Assembly: GCA_036971475.1 (NCBI GenBank)
Contig: JBAIZL010000001.1
Location: forward strand, 285,661,925 to 285,725,924
Direction of reading: 5' to 3'
Length of the DNA: 64,000 nucleotides
From: Prosapia bicincta
Taxonomy: Eukaryota; Arthropoda; Insecta; Hemiptera; Cercopidae
This document shows, in pieces, positions 1 through 13,000 of this stretch (position 1 is its first letter; every line of letters begins with the position of its first letter). Made by a program: the position numbers and the translations under genes. The notes under the pieces are model-generated. The model was not told where the DNA came from, ran no database searches, and worked only from the letters and a program-made list of their open reading frames with translations.

Positions 1-865
1 GTGAGAAACGAAAATTAATGCATACTATAAGGATGAAAAGTGACAACCGAATATTAATACAAACTTTAGGAAAGGAACGTGAAAAACTATTAATACAAAA
101 TTTAGGGATGGAACGTGAGAAACGAATATTAATACAAACTTTAGGGATGGAACGTGAGAAGCGAATATTAATACAAACTTTAGGGATGGAACGTGAGAAA
201 CGAATATTAATACAAACTTTAGGAATGGAACGTGAAAAACGAATATTAATACAAACTTTAGGGATGGAACGTGAGAAGCTGATATTAATATAAACTTTAG
301 TGATAGACGTGAGAAACGAAAATTAATGCATACTATAAGGATGGAAAGTGACAACCGAATATTAATACAAACTTTAGGAAAGGAACGTGAGAAACTATTA
401 ATACAAAATTTAGGGATGGAACGTGAGAAACGAATATTAATACAAACTTTAGGAAAGGTACGTGAGAAACTATTATTAATACAAAATTTAGTAATGGAAA
501 CTATTATTAATACAAAATTTAGAGATGGAAACTATTATTAATACAAAATTTAGGGATGGAACGTGAGAAACGAATATTAATACAAACTTTAGGGATGGAA
601 TGTGAGAAACGAATATTAATACAAACTTTAGGCATGGAAGGTGAGAAACGAATATTAATACAAACTTTAGGAAAGGAACGTGAGAAACTATTATTAATAC
701 AAAATTTAAGGGTGGATCGTGAGAAACGAATATTAATACAAACTTTAGGGATGGAACGTGAGAAACGAATATTAATACAAACTTTAGGAAAGGAATTATT
801 AATACAAAATTTAGGGTTGGATCGTGCGAAACGAATATTAATACAAACTTTAGGAATTTAACGCG
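1..865. repeat. 39-bp minisatellite with 308-bp higher-order period
   Basis: A tandem array already running at the left edge. The basic unit is about 39 bp (core: gaacgtgagaaacgaata, then ttaatacaaactttaggg). A shorter variant reads aaactattaatacaaaatttag. A block starting at base 1 recurs from base 309 with nearly identical order, including the odd unit with ttaatgcatactataagg, so there is a 308-bp higher-order repeat. Because 39 is a multiple of 3, one plus frame stays open and would encode repeated MEREKRILIQTLG, and a minus frame is open too. I see no start context, splice sites or conserved flank, so this is best read as satellite DNA and not a gene. Confidence 0.93.
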
Positions 866-3848
866 AGGAACTACAGTAATAATAATAAAAACTTTATGAA
901 CATATTTATGCAGGTCACCGTTACGTTTGAATGTATTCGGGACACACATATACTAGCAGTATACATACATACATACAGTATACTGCGTGCGAGCGAGTAA
1001 GCGTGTATCCTGTAGAATTTAAACACTTCAAACACTTTGCAAGTCCGTTAGGAGGAAGTAGGCGAATGAACTACACAACCATTGGCAGTCGCATCACTAA
1101 AACACACGTACACTAATCTGACATTAAGTTTTAACCCCGCTCCTATTGACAGCTCGCCAAGCATACATCGTGTATTTATAATCAATCTGAGGTACCTCCG
1201 GTGCCTTGTGGGAAGAAGAAGAAATGCTTTGTAGAAGGCCGCCGCCATTTTCTTATCTGGCGTGTTAATATTCTCATCCAGCGTGTCTACAGCTACCTCA
1301 CGTCAGATACAATCTGGCCTCGGGGCTTACGGACTCCCGCTTTTTGGTTAATGAACGGCCCCTTAGATCAGATACTATTGACATCTCTAACCTAACCTAA
1401 CCTTAATTAACACTAAGACTACCTTTGGAATGCTAACGGCGCTCGACGGAAGATTTTCGTATTTGAGATGATTTTTACGCTTTAATCAAGCAACGCAATG
1501 CTAATAATTTACTCGCGTTTAATGCAATCACCAATTGTGGTGCCTTCTGTTGAAATAGTTTAATTTTGGCGCTAATGCTTGTTCTCGTTTAATATCCCTT
1601 TATCGTGGTAGCCAATAGGAATGCCTACTTCCATACGTTTTGCCAGATTTTAAAGCAGAACGGAAATTTTAAAATGTTAAAATGTAAAACTTATCTATCG
1701 TGACTGACCGGCAATACAAAAACATTTAAAATATCCAAACATGAATACACCAGTTTAAAAAAATGTCATCTAATTATTTTTCAAATAGTATAGACAGTTT
1801 TATCGAGTTTAATATAAGTTATTATTTCAATTTGTTTTAAAACAAATATTTTGGAACATGTTGTTCGTCATGTTTTAAAATTATATTGAAGAAAATTAAA
1901 TTACATTTTTGGTGAAATACACACTCCCCTTAAATTCGTCAAATGTATTGCTTATTGAACAAGATATCCAAACCTTGTGTTGAAAATTTACTTCAATAAG
2001 ATTTTTGTTTACATTAAAAAGTGTAAATTGCGAATAATGAATCCGAGATATGAACCAGAGACTTTAATTCAGCAAAACCATTCCTAAAACGTATTATTTC
2101 CTCGACACATTTGACTGAAGTGTTTTACACATAACGTTTAAAAATATGAAAATACCACTAAACAAATTTTACAGTGAACATATCTTACCTTAATTTATTA
2201 TTTTTCGTACATGGTAAACGATCAGTAGATTTTTTTTTGTATTGCTACAATACACATTTGAGTTGTCCTACATCTTTCAGCCTTTCGTAATTTAAAATAG
2301 TTTTTTTCTGGGAGCGTTTCGGAATAAATTCATTCTCAATTGTTAATTCTATTAAATACTCTCTTAATAAACTTTGGTAAAATACACATACACTTGCGCT
2401 AACAAACTTAACACTGGTTACTTTAGTGTTTTACGTCGATTTATTTCATTTAAAATATTTATGACGAAAATTCATTAAAAAGTAACATTTTTTTTTAAAA
2501 GACGAAAACCTTGCAGCGACCTTAATCAGCATACATAAGTGACCAATCAGCACTTTGACGAAGAGCTACACATGGGAATAAAAACTAACAGCCCTTGAGA
2601 ACTAAAATTATTGTGGCCTAAAAAAAAATTTGTTTACCAATGAACAAATAAAAAAAAATATCAACCACCTTGGACATCTAAGAACGGGTGAGTAATATAT
2701 GACTTCTTTGGGTTTTATTAAGATCTCCTGCAAGATCGAAATAAGGGTTGCATTTTTATATATGAACGTGTGAATAGAGATGCATTGGCATTTAGGTGTT
2801 GTCAGCAATATGCATCGTCTGACTGGTATGCCGCGAGGGACGCCACCCTCTCACAGGATTAGCTAGTCTACACCTCCCCCGAGGGGTAGCAGTCGGTTCA
2901 ATAGTTATAGTGAGACAGGCGGAAATGGAGTTCTATAGAAACCGATAGTTTACTTCCGGTATTGCATAAAAAATGTAAGAAAAAAGTTGTTAGGAATAAA
3001 AGTCGAAAATTAATAAACATATTTAAAAATATATGTATAAAACAAAACCACCATATATCAATAACTATAATAATTATAATAATAAAATAAAACTGATAAC
3101 CCGAATGTAGTACCAATCATGATGCTGGGGTACAGCACAAGACAAAATCTCAATAACTAGTTAATTTAATATTTTTGATAAAATTTAATTAATAATCGGC
3201 ATTTTCAAGACTAAATATATTACAATAACTGATATATTAGATTGTAGTGTGATTAAGTATTGAAAGTGGACATAAGGAAATTATAAATTGCCGGAAGAAT
3301 GGCATAAATGGTATCTCAATTATGTATTTAGTTATTGCTATTTCCTATTCGTTAGCCCTGATTTTGTATTTAGACGCTGTATTCTCCACAGTACAAGTGC
3401 GATATTGTCTGAATGATGCAATTCAACTGTGTAGTAAATGCAAATAGTTCTTCTGACTGCGCAATATTAAATCGCGATTAAGTCTCGACCGAATTAAAAA
3501 CAAACAGTAAAGGAATTAGTTTTTATCCAGACCACAGTCGCAATGGAGTCATCTCATTTGCAGACTGGGGAAATAATTAAAAGCCATCTTGGCCGCATTC
3601 CAAAACTTATAGAGAAATTATTTCGTAGGCTTCGGTAAACGGCCAAAGCGAGAAGTTTGTGGAAATTATGCAGAGTAAATAGGTCGCTGGTTTAATTAAG
3701 CAAATTAAATTCAACCAAGGGTGAAAAGTATTTTTCTAGAAAAATTTCAAAAAGTTTAAATATGAGTTTCGATGCATAGTGTACAAAAATTAATTATTTA
3801 AATGGAAAAATAGGTCTATGTAACATAGCAAAATAAATATATATAAAT

Positions 3849-3850
<2 letters not shown>
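866..3850. other. Non-coding stretch, nothing recognised apart from short telomere-like motif
   Basis: AT-rich sequence with only open frames of about 60-70 codons lacking coding character. A slightly GC-richer patch lies at about 1120-1340 and another at 2820-2900, neither recognisable. Confidence 0.6.
1388..1406. repeat. Interstitial telomere-like (CCTAA)n
   Basis: Three consecutive CCTAA units, the complement of the insect telomere repeat TTAGG, followed by ccttaa. Too short to be a telomere. It supports an arthropod origin. Confidence 0.55.

Positions 3851-3851
<1 letters not shown>

Positions 3852-3914
<63 letters not shown>
3852..3914. repeat. (AT)n microsatellite at left side of PLE remnant
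   Basis: Uninterrupted AT dinucleotide tract of about 60 bases immediately upstream of Penelope-like coding sequence. The same arrangement recurs at 22858 and 59246-59952. Confidence 0.95.
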
Positions 3915-3915
<1 letters not shown>

Positions 3916-4341
3916 TGATATTTCACGTTGTCCATTATTTTACCGTTGCACCGACTTTATATAAAATATCTTAATAACACAAACTACAAAACAAATACAG
4001 AAAAACATAACCTATCAAGAATTTACAAAATTATATGTAACGACTGCAACGCATGTTACATAGGAAAAACAACCTGATCATTTAAAATAAGATTTGAAAA
4101 ACATTACAGAGCATTCAAAAATAAAAATACATAAGCATCATATGTTCCAGCACACCCAATATCACATAAAAATGATTATTACGAAAATAACCTACCCATA
4201 TGTGAAATAAATAATAACCTAAAAGAACTAAACTCACTAGAAAAATACCACATTTATAAAAACATACACAACAATTTAATGAACCTACAGACAACATATG
4301 CAGACGACGTACTATTCAAAAACATTATAAACGCGGTTTAA
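3916..4341 (+). pseudogene. Penelope-like element GIY-YIG endonuclease end, decayed
   Basis: One plus-strand frame reads through this stretch with two internal stops (TGA at 4075, TAA at 4132). Seen directly: RIYKIICNDC, then CYIGKT about eight residues later, then KIRFEKH. These correspond to the GIY motif, the YIG motif and the catalytic-arginine helix of the GIY-YIG nuclease that ends Penelope-like polyproteins. Downstream LKELNSLEKYHIYKNI matches the conserved C-terminal part of that domain. The upstream reverse transcriptase is absent, so this is a 5'-truncated copy. The first stop falls where the family usually has Arg (CGA to TGA). Frame ends at TAA 4339-4341. Known of the family: the enzyme nicks DNA for target-primed reverse transcription. 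Confidence 0.85.
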
Positions 4342-4528
4342 GAAGAAATATCTATGACGTCAACAAATACCAACATCACGGACCGAACATCCACACCAGA
4401 AAAATAGAGAAAATTAATGCAGTGATTCGACAATGGTCAAGTGACCGAAAGGTGCCTCATCACGTAAGGTAAAATTATTGCACTTAGTGGTGGAAAAATT
4501 ATTCATAAATAATAATAATAACTTCATA

Positions 4529-4530
<2 letters not shown>
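4342..4530 (+). mobile_element. PLE family A 3' untranslated region
   Basis: Closely similar to about 22985-23160. Shared landmarks are gtcaacaaataccaacatca, ggaccgaacatccacaccag, attcgacaatggtcaa and taaaattattgcactt. At this locus the copy stops before the hammerhead end and runs into (TA)n, so it is cut at its 3' side. Confidence 0.8.

Positions 4531-4583
<53 letters not shown>
4531..4583. repeat. (TA)n microsatellite at right side of PLE remnant
   Basis: TA dinucleotide tract closing the PLE fragment. The fragment is therefore bracketed by the same microsatellite on both sides. Confidence 0.93.
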
Positions 4584-4585
<2 letters not shown>

Positions 4586-4594
4586 AGTATAGAT

Positions 4595-4775
4595 GTAAGA
4601 ATCTTACTTGGTATATTTGCGAGTTGACTTTCAAGAGCTTATTAATTACAGTGCTCACGATTAATTCTTTAAAAGGCTACATGAAGGTTGCAGCCTTCTA
4701 AAGCTCGAAAATGAGAGCACTGTAATAAATATCATCTCAAAAGTAGACTCGCAAATTTATCACGTAAGATTCTTG
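4595..4775. mobile_element. Fold-back MITE-like element (GTAAGAATCTTAC ends)
   Basis: Left arm gtaagaatcttacttgg, tatatttgcgagt, attacagtgctc is mirrored by gagcactgtaat, gactcgcaaattta, cgtaagattcttg on the right. Arms are about 65 bases with a central segment of about 50. A shorter relative lies at 20582-20650. No coding capacity, so a non-autonomous hairpin element is inferred. Confidence 0.65.
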
Positions 4776-7700
4776 TTTATGTAGCCTACTATACAGTGTA
4801 CGTGATAAGTGGAGATTTTTTTTTCTATGACAATAATGAAAAATCTTATTTCTTGAAGTGGTGTGTGATGTTAAAGTAATTACAGTGGCAGTGTGACATC
4901 TCGGCGTCTATTCCGACATCTTTAACCTTTTTAGTACCGGTGAATAATGTTTGTGTTTTACGCATCGTGTGTAACAATAAGCGTAGAATAACTTATTTTG
5001 GAATATGGTGATTAGGTTATTTGACTGGTATCGGCTTTGTTGAATGTCGGGAAAAGATTGTGATCATTAGATAGAATTACGATAAAAACAATAAAACTCA
5101 TTAGTCTGGTATATAGAAGTACACATGTATAAATCTGGAATATAGCATCACGTGTCTGACAAGACAAGTGTCTGTTTATCCCTATTTAGTGGAAGGAAGA
5201 GAGGTGTCTGGTTATCCCTATTTAGTGGTGTCTGTTATCGTTTGTGGTGATGCTGTTGGCTTTTAAGGTAATATTGGTGGTGGTGGGGTGTCGGTAGAGT
5301 TGGAGAATAAACAGGAAATGATGATGATGATGGATGTGCTCCAGCGTACAACCGAGGGCGCGCGTGTGCTAGTGGCGATGCAAATACAAGGGTTAGGGCC
5401 TATGATTTTCTATGACTAAGCTAACTGCGTCACTCAATAGTCTGTAAAGGGTATGTTCGGCCCTGGTGCCAGGACGGTTTCGTCAATCAGTCATCCACAA
5501 TAAATGTATGTGAAGTCATGCTTATACCGACTATAATTTTTTTCCATGTCCTGATGCAGCCAATATTTTAGGTACCTTGAGGAAAGCGAATAGGCCATAC
5601 ATTTCCCAATCAACAAGCATTACAAGTTAATTTTAAAACAAAATGTATTAGACTTTGGTATCATCTCCATGAGTTTTTTTCTAGTATGTTTCAAATAACT
5701 GATGAATATTTTTTTACAACAAATATTACACTCGTTAAGTGAGTTGAAATGGGTGACCCATTGGAGAAATAGCTTCACTACGGACCCGGATCCAGGGCTC
5801 AAACAGAGTATAGAATGAGCATATAACACTGTAAAAATTAAGAATATTTGAAAACAAACTGTGTTTTTCTCACCAGAGCCATACTTGAGGGATAGACTTT
5901 CCTATTTCTGATGTTACACATTGATTGAAGTTCTATTAGTTTACACTCTCCCTATAAATCTTGTTCAAATTTTTTAATCGTTAATAAAAAATACGTATTA
6001 TTCATCCACTCTAGTCCAAATAGTTTTTTTTTCAAATATTAATTCATTCAACTAGAACACATGATTGAACTAGAACACATGATTTGGCCACTTTTCTATA
6101 AATGAAAGTCATTAGTCAGTTGCTTCAACTGGTCATGACAAAGGGAGGTGTTTTTAGTGAGTAAGAATCTCACACTGTTGCGTAATACGGATTGCGCAGC
6201 GTCTTTTTGAAGATTTTCACCTACCCATTGAGAAAAAAAAAATATATTAATTCATTGTTAAAACTTTACTAATTAATTTTAATAATTAATTTCGCTTTCT
6301 GTTTTGCCCCTTAACATCGTTATTATTATATATTATATGTCAATTATTTTATTCCATACTCATATACATATTTATATTTATTGCAATTATTTAATAAAAA
6401 GTAACTCAAATAAAATTTTTCTTTGTTAAGCCAAGAAGAAATTGACTTATAAAAAATTATATTACTAAGTTCTATTTTGTGTCTTTTCTTGAAGGGATAG
6501 ATTTTGCGACGTTGAATGGATGTATTGAAATAGCCGTCAAGTTTCCAGATTTTTCGATAAAATTAAAGTACTGTTATAAACAATTTTTTTAACAGGTTAA
6601 ATTGTATGAGCTTACGTATTGTAAAATCACTATAAGAAAAATAGCTAGGCATAATGTGCGTTGGTCAGGGTAACCTTTAGCGCATCTGCTGTAAGACGCT
6701 AGTCTCCTTGATAGGAAAACTCTCTACTGGCGTAGCAGTCAGCTACGTACGTTCTGAAAACATTATACCATTATCTAATTCAATTAGTTATACTGAAATC
6801 TAAATATTTATTTTATAGCTTGTTTTATTTTATTAATTTTTTCAAATTGTGTAGTTTTATAGTGCAATTTGTGTTTATACTGTACGCTAAACCAGGCCCA
6901 TAATGACTCTGTCATCTATCATCTGAAAGTAAGCGGTCAGGCTAGTATCGCGTTCTTGTGGAGACTTCCGCTGGTTTTCCATTCCTACCCAAATCTCCCT
7001 CCCAGCGACCTTCGCGATGCGATTTTTCACAGTGATTCTACTATATTTTTATAAAAACAACGGTTGTACATTTTCATGCTTCAAGAACAATGCAAATGAA
7101 ATTATTATGATCATTTTAAAAAAGAATTAAAGAGTCATTTTTAGAATTATGTTACCATGAACATGAAACGTCAATACCTGCCAATACTGGATACTTGAAG
7201 TGTCAATCAATTGGAGATATCTGGTACGAGCTAAACCTAACAAACTACAGCACCCCTTGAGTCTATTAAAGTCCAGCATATTTTTAAAACAGGGCTAAAT
7301 TTCTTGTAAAATTTAGCCTACTTCTTATCGATAAGAGAAAACGTTTTTTATATTTCCAAAATATTATTTCTAACTAATAGTCATTACATTTCATACTACA
7401 TAAAACACTCCTGCTTCAAGACAATAATAACATTTCTTTTCAAAAAATGTTTTTCCTATATTTGATTGACCTGTAAAAAACTTAATAGAGTTGGATGGAA
7501 AAATATGTTTTTGTGCCCGAAATAGCTGTTTTATTGAAAATAAAATGTTACACACACACACTCGCGCGATTTGTATTTTTATATATTTATAAATATTTTA
7601 TTTCGTCAAAACAAATACCTGAACACATAGAAATATAATAAAGGTGTCACGTTAAATCTACCTTCCGACAAAATAATAAAATGAAAACCCAGTTCCAACA

Positions 7701-8755
7701 CTTTAAAGAAAATGCAAGGGAGTGTGGCACGGGATAGGCGTATTGTATACGAAGTAGGTTACAAGTGTTGGCCGCTCAAACATACACAAAGAAAAGAAAT
7801 AAGTATTGCTCTAAACTAACACGCCTAATGTCTTGACATTTTCCTGACACTTTTAAATGTAGAATGATTTGAGACAAAAAGCATAAACTTGCTCTGACGG
7901 ACCTTAAACCTGGAAATTGTAATTTCAGGAATCTCTAATTATTAAGATAAAGTGCTGGTGTATAGTAATTTTAAAGTTATAAAACCACAATCAAAACATA
8001 ATCGAAGACCAAAACACTGTACACGGTCGAAAGCTAACACACCCAGGCGTACGGCTGCCAGATTCCGAAAAGTACATTACTCTATTTATCTTAATTTTTC
8101 TTCACAAATAACTGTTTTTATACGAGAATATTCATATTTAAAAATTTAATTTTGAAAATAAGCTAATTTTAATCAAGCTTCTAAACCTCATAAATAGGTT
8201 ATACACATTTTTTCCAAAAGAACCAAAAGGGAAAACGACTGATTGAGCCTCCCACACACAAGCATCCCCATCCGAAATGGGGCGAACGGGTTACTAATTA
8301 ATTTTGCGATAAGGATTCGTATGTGCACCTGTTGCGAGCGGTGTAGAAGACCATATGCCTCTGCAAGGTTATGTTTGGTCCTTCGGGCGAGGATAATTAT
8401 CACTACCAGTTTAGCCGTTCGAACGTGCCGAGAATAGTGGCTCTATCTGTTGACGCCTTTAACGGGCTTTGTTTACGCTTTGTTTTGTTTACTTGGTATT
8501 TTGATCCTTTCTGAGAAGTCATCATTGCTGGCTGGTAGCAGACTGGAAGTGATACGGTTCTTCTGTAGAGCTAACTTGGTGTGGACTGGAAGTTTGTGGC
8601 TTTCAGAGGGTTAGGATTGATGATTAATTTACTTATTATCAATCAGAAAATTTATAATACAGAGTACGTAAATATCAATAACGTGAATTTATTTATCTGA
8701 CTAAAAATTTTAGGGTTGATTCAAATAATGAAATCATGACGAGATGGTTGTCAAT
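4776..8755. other. Non-coding stretch with fragments of dispersed repeats
   Basis: No convincing gene. A duplicated segment (tatccctatttagtgg twice, 5180-5230) and a direct duplication gaactagaacacatgatt (6050-6082) are local curiosities. The segment 6270-6480 is related to the dispersed family seen at 25745-26330 and 38270-38540. Confidence 0.55.
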
Positions 8756-8792
8756 TACTCATTACACTTTTGCTATTACTTGCCACCTGATT
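8756..8792 (+). repeat. Inverted copy of a PLE internal segment
   Basis: Carries attacacttttgctattact followed by a gcgacct-like string. The same string reads on the minus strand within the PLE remnant at about 9113-9150. A short inverted piece of the element therefore sits next to its end. Confidence 0.6.
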
Positions 8793-8833
8793 GTTTACTA
8801 ACTAAAAGTTGTTAAATTGTTAACTTACACTTT

Positions 8834-8869
8834 GAGGAAACGTTTTCGTATTACGACTTCTTCAGCCTT
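8834..8869 (-). ncRNA. Hammerhead ribozyme motif at PLE family B 3' end
   Basis: On the minus strand: AAGG, core CUGAAGA (8865-8859), a small helix II closed by GU/AC, GAA, then palindromic AACGUU as helix III, U, and CCUC. AAGG and CCUC pair over three bases as helix I. It lies immediately downstream of the PLE reading frame that ends at 8882, which is where hammerheads are known in these elements. Helix II looks shortened (about two bases may be lost before GAAA), so activity is doubtful. Confidence 0.5.
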
Positions 8870-8881
8870 GTATTTTTGCCG

Positions 8882-9202
8882 CTAGGAATGCTGTAGTTGT
8901 GCTTCCCCAATACCATTATTTTGAAAGTTAGAAGTGATGTGATCGAAGAGTATGTGTGATCTATGCCGTGTTTGTTCATTTAGGATGTCATTTTTATGTG
9001 TGTTGCTATGTCTATATATTTCATACTGTTCTAGTGTGTTTAATTTATGGCCTTTGTTGCATGTGTAGAGGATGCTCATGTTATTTTCCATACTTTTGCA
9101 TGAGTGTTTAGTGTCCATGAGGTCGCGAGTAATAGCAAAAGTGTAATACGCCAAATAATGAATTATTCCGTTTTTTTCACTGAGGAAACATTTATAAGAC
9201 AC
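8882..9202 (-). pseudogene. Penelope-like element family B, GIY-YIG domain C-terminal part
   Basis: Open minus-strand frame of 106 codons with no proper start (it opens at GTG). The segment ENNMSILYTCNKGHKLNTLE followed by QYEIYRHS and ILFDHIT resembles the end of the PLE endonuclease. The family pattern there is a variable region, then a run ending in LNxLEQxEIYKH, then a short tail before the stop. The GIY and YIG motifs themselves are not in this piece, so the copy is 5'-truncated. It differs from the family at 3916-4341 in sequence. A hammerhead motif follows at 8834-8869. The identification rests on pattern recognition only. Confidence 0.65.
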
Positions 9203-9822
9203 ACAGTTGGAAAATTGTATCCAATAAAGTAAAATGAAAACAATCTGAAAGGTTTTAAACGTTCTTCGGCTTTTATTATATTTCCTAATTAATTACGGTA
9301 ATTATATTTATTTTAATTAATTTTCAGTTCATTTTGTATCTTATGAAAAGTCGAAAATTTTCAGAGCTAAGATTAAGCTACAAATGTTTACAATATTGGC
9401 AAAAACCCCCCCAATACCACAAAATATTCAACATTACAAGTTACCAAATATCTATTACAAGTTTGTTCTTTAATACAAAGTTTCAAGGCAAAATAAAACT
9501 CCGAATTTATCCATATGGTAACTGAGAACACATGATCGATCTGAGCTTTTTTATTTGTGCCTAAAAACATTAACATGTTTAGTTTTGCTTGAGAATTTCG
9601 GTTACTTCTAGCTCGTGTGAACCTCTGCTGAATACTGTCCTAAATTTGAAGCGGTTATAATAAAAACACAATATAAATTCAAAATTTTTTTATATTTTAG
9701 AAGAATTTTTTATACGATATGAAAAGCACTGTGCTATAATTTATTACAATAAAAATATTGGCAAAAACCCAATGCAGAAAAATAATAAAAAATAACTATA
9801 TTACATTTAAATAAATTTGTTT

Positions 9823-9868
9823 ACCAATATGTACATTTCGATGATCATGTCATGATCATCAGAGGTTC
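9823..9868 (-). ncRNA. Hammerhead-like motif, left arm of fold-back
   Basis: Minus strand: AACCU, CUGAUGA (9862-9856), a strongly self-complementary segment built on AUGAUCAUG, GAA, palindromic AUGUACAU, A, then UUGGU. The helix II region can pair with part of the core, so the fold is ambiguous, and helix I pairs over only three bases. Confidence 0.4.
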
Positions 9869-9943
9869 CTATTACAAAATTACAATCTAGAATACAATAA
9901 TTTACAAACTAGACTGACTACACAACTTATAATTTTGTAATAG

Positions 9944-9992
9944 GTCCTCTCTGATGACGATATCATAATCGGCGCAATGTACATAATGAGTA
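9944..9992 (+). ncRNA. Degenerate hammerhead motif, right arm of fold-back
   Basis: CUGAUGA (9951-9957) is followed by CGAU/AUCG helix II with a six-base loop. GAAA is corrupted to GCGCAA, followed by AUGUACAU and A. The loss of the invariant GAAA implies an inactive copy. Confidence 0.35.
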
Positions 9993-10066
9993 ATTTTTAG
10001 ATAACTTTTATCTTAATTATTTTACAACTATTTTTGTGGTACTGGGGTTTTTGCCAATATTTTGTT

Positions 10067-13000
10067 TGTAATATTTACTGTGGTTCTGATATTGTATATA
10101 CATGTTTAGACGGAAAAAGAAATTAAGGACAAATGTACGCTACATTTAGTACCTCCATAGCGCGTCTGTATATCAATATTAGGCCTAATCCTTTTTCCAA
10201 ATTAATAAGCTTATTCAAATTTAGTAACGTATAAATCTGAATATTTCTCTGGGCTCCCCTTCAACAATTTCTGTTCCATCTTTTAAATTATCAATATTAA
10301 TATTATTTTAGTGCCTGCATAATTTTCTCGTTATGAAACCAGAATTAAAACATAATGGGGACCAAAACTGTTAACACGATCATAAAATATGGGATACAAG
10401 ATTTATACTGCATATATTTAAAAAAGGACAATGGGGCATTGGTCACCCTTGGGCTAGGGACGATGTTAAATAGCCTAGGCTCTGAGAGTTGGGGCAGCTG
10501 TTTAGGCGGGTTTTTATGGCAACGCGGTTTTCAGAGATATTGATCTGGAACGTGGACACAGTACCTAACTGAGATACCAAGCAAGCGTAATGGTAGGAAA
10601 AATATTGGACGTGACCGCGAATATCGTGCGAATATTTCGTAAATATTGCCAACGGCGTACGTGTTACGGTAATTCCAAATTACCCACTAATATTCGGCCC
10701 CCGATGCAGCATTCTGACGCACAAAACACGAGCTAAAATGTTTCATCAGATCCTTTGTAACAGAGAAAAAATGTTTTCTTATTAGGTTAGGAACAATGAG
10801 TGACAATGCTGTGTAGGATTACTAATTATTTACATACTATATAGTATATTGTATACTAATGACGACCACTTACTGTTTTTAATTCGGTATTGCTCAATAA
10901 AATTTGTTTCGAGCCGAGAAATATTTCATACTTCAGGTACTTTTCTAAATAAGGGCAATTAAAATAAAATTAATAAAAACTTCATTACTTACCGCATAAA
11001 GCAGTCATCAGTACCTAGCGTCTATATTAGATTGCTATCTACAGGAAGGCTGCGGCATTTTTTTTTGTCCCAATTCGACGCTAAACGGCCATTAATTGCG
11101 TCTGAATGCAATGTTAATTTTTACCGGAAATAGGGCTGAGCACTTTTCAATTTCCCGTTTTTTAATTAGCTAGAAGTGGAACACTGATTATAATTAGCAA
11201 TAGTCGCTGAAGAAATATAAATTCCAAAAAAATATATTAGACTCTTTTGCATTAATTAAATTCAAAACTGTCGCGCAATGTTTTTGAAATAGGTAGTAGG
11301 TAATTTCTATAATACCTCGGAACAGGTTTGGATGATGGTTATCAATATTACGCAAGGAAAACTCTTATTATTAATTTAATCAAATTTTATTTGATCAAGA
11401 TTTTCAAGTTTTTTTCTAACGAGGAGGTTATTGAGTTCTATAAAAAATAACTCAGTGTTGGCGTGAAATAGTCAAACAAAACTAACACGTCATCGTGACA
11501 CAGAGGTGCGTGGTTATTGCATTTCGTTACACTCTGGCATTGTACGTTGCTCAGCAATAGGCAGAAGCACGTGTCTGCGTTTTGTCCTGTTCGCAAAAGA
11601 GCATAGAACGTTTTGGCACAACTCTTAAGTAATTTAATAACGGCGTGAAATAGCGTCTTCTTACGTACCTTACCTTCCTGTTTAGCTCTTTAACTCACCT
11701 CACCTCGATGGCCTCTCCTTGTCCGTAAGAAAGTAATGGTTTATCCTCTGACTACGAACCCTGGTTCGAGACCTGTATCTCAAGGAGCAAACCTCTCAGG
11801 GGAAACAACCCCTGAATTTGTTACAAAAACCAATTAGCTTCCTATAAGCCTTTTAAGGTCTATAAGGCAGTGGAATCTTTGAAAGATGCTTTTGACTTAA
11901 AGACTACAATTGGATACCCAGTGAATTTATTTTATCTTAAATATATAACAAAGCTAATTGGAATATACAACTTTTTTATTTTACAATAGAATTTATTATG
12001 AACTAGTTTGTGTATTTTTACAGAATTTATCTTCTTATGTTTTATTTAACCTGAAATTACAGTTAATCTGGTTTCTGGTTAATAGTGAAGAATATGTCTC
12101 CTTATTAATTATACATTATTATTATTAACACACATATACATATAGATATAGCCTATTCTTTTCTAATAATATAAAAAAGCCGGAAGTTCATAATATATTC
12201 TAACATTTAACCAATTTCAATTATTATAAATTTTGCACATAATTTTGTTTATCCAAGTTAAATTTTACATATGTCAGAGTCTTGTTAATATTTAAAAATT
12301 TGAAGGTTAATCTATTTAGTTACAATTGTATTTTATATTAACAAAATCTATTATTTCTGCGACAAAATTGATATTTTCGAAACACTAGGCGAAAGTTTTT
12401 TTCAATTAAAAGTCAATTAAGATATTATGCCATAATAATTTGAGCGTTCACAAAATGTTTTTCGACATCAAGTGTTTGAAGGCACTAGCAATGCACCATA
12501 ATGCACATCTACAATAACGTACTATTATTTGTTGGAGGTGACAGCACATTTCTAAGAATATTATTGATTTCTAAGAGTAAGCAAGTCGTTTAAATACACT
12601 AAACATTTGTTGTCCAGACTACAAAACACAGAAAGGTAAACAAAAAATGTCAGTGTTCCTAGAAATCAGCTCGCATTGGCATAGAGCCAACAAACCAAAT
12701 TATTTCAGTTACCTTGTATGGAAGGTAAAAATGTATTTCAAGAAAAAATGTTTGTATCTCTTTTTAAACAAGGTCGGTTTTCAATGATGCAATGTTTGAT
12801 GTTTGCTTCTATACATTTAAAAATTGGAATTTACATTTAGCATTATATTTTACAAATATATTATTTAGTTATAAATATATGTTTTGAATTGGGCATTTAG
12901 GAATAGGCCTAACATACCATAAAAACTAATCAATCAAGACGTTTTTGTATGGTATATTGTAATTAACATTAGTACAACTTTACATTTACATTTGAAATTG

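Larger units (their letters stand above)
9391..10066. mobile_element. Fold-back element with repeated AATATTGGCAAAAACCC ends
   Basis: The string aatattggcaaaaaccc occurs at about 9391 and 9757 and in inverse orientation at about 10045-10066. The inner parts (9830-9880 against 9935-9990) are inverted repeats of each other, both holding a hammerhead-like core and ATGTACAT. No coding potential. Read as a palindromic PLE/hammerhead end structure. Confidence 0.65.
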
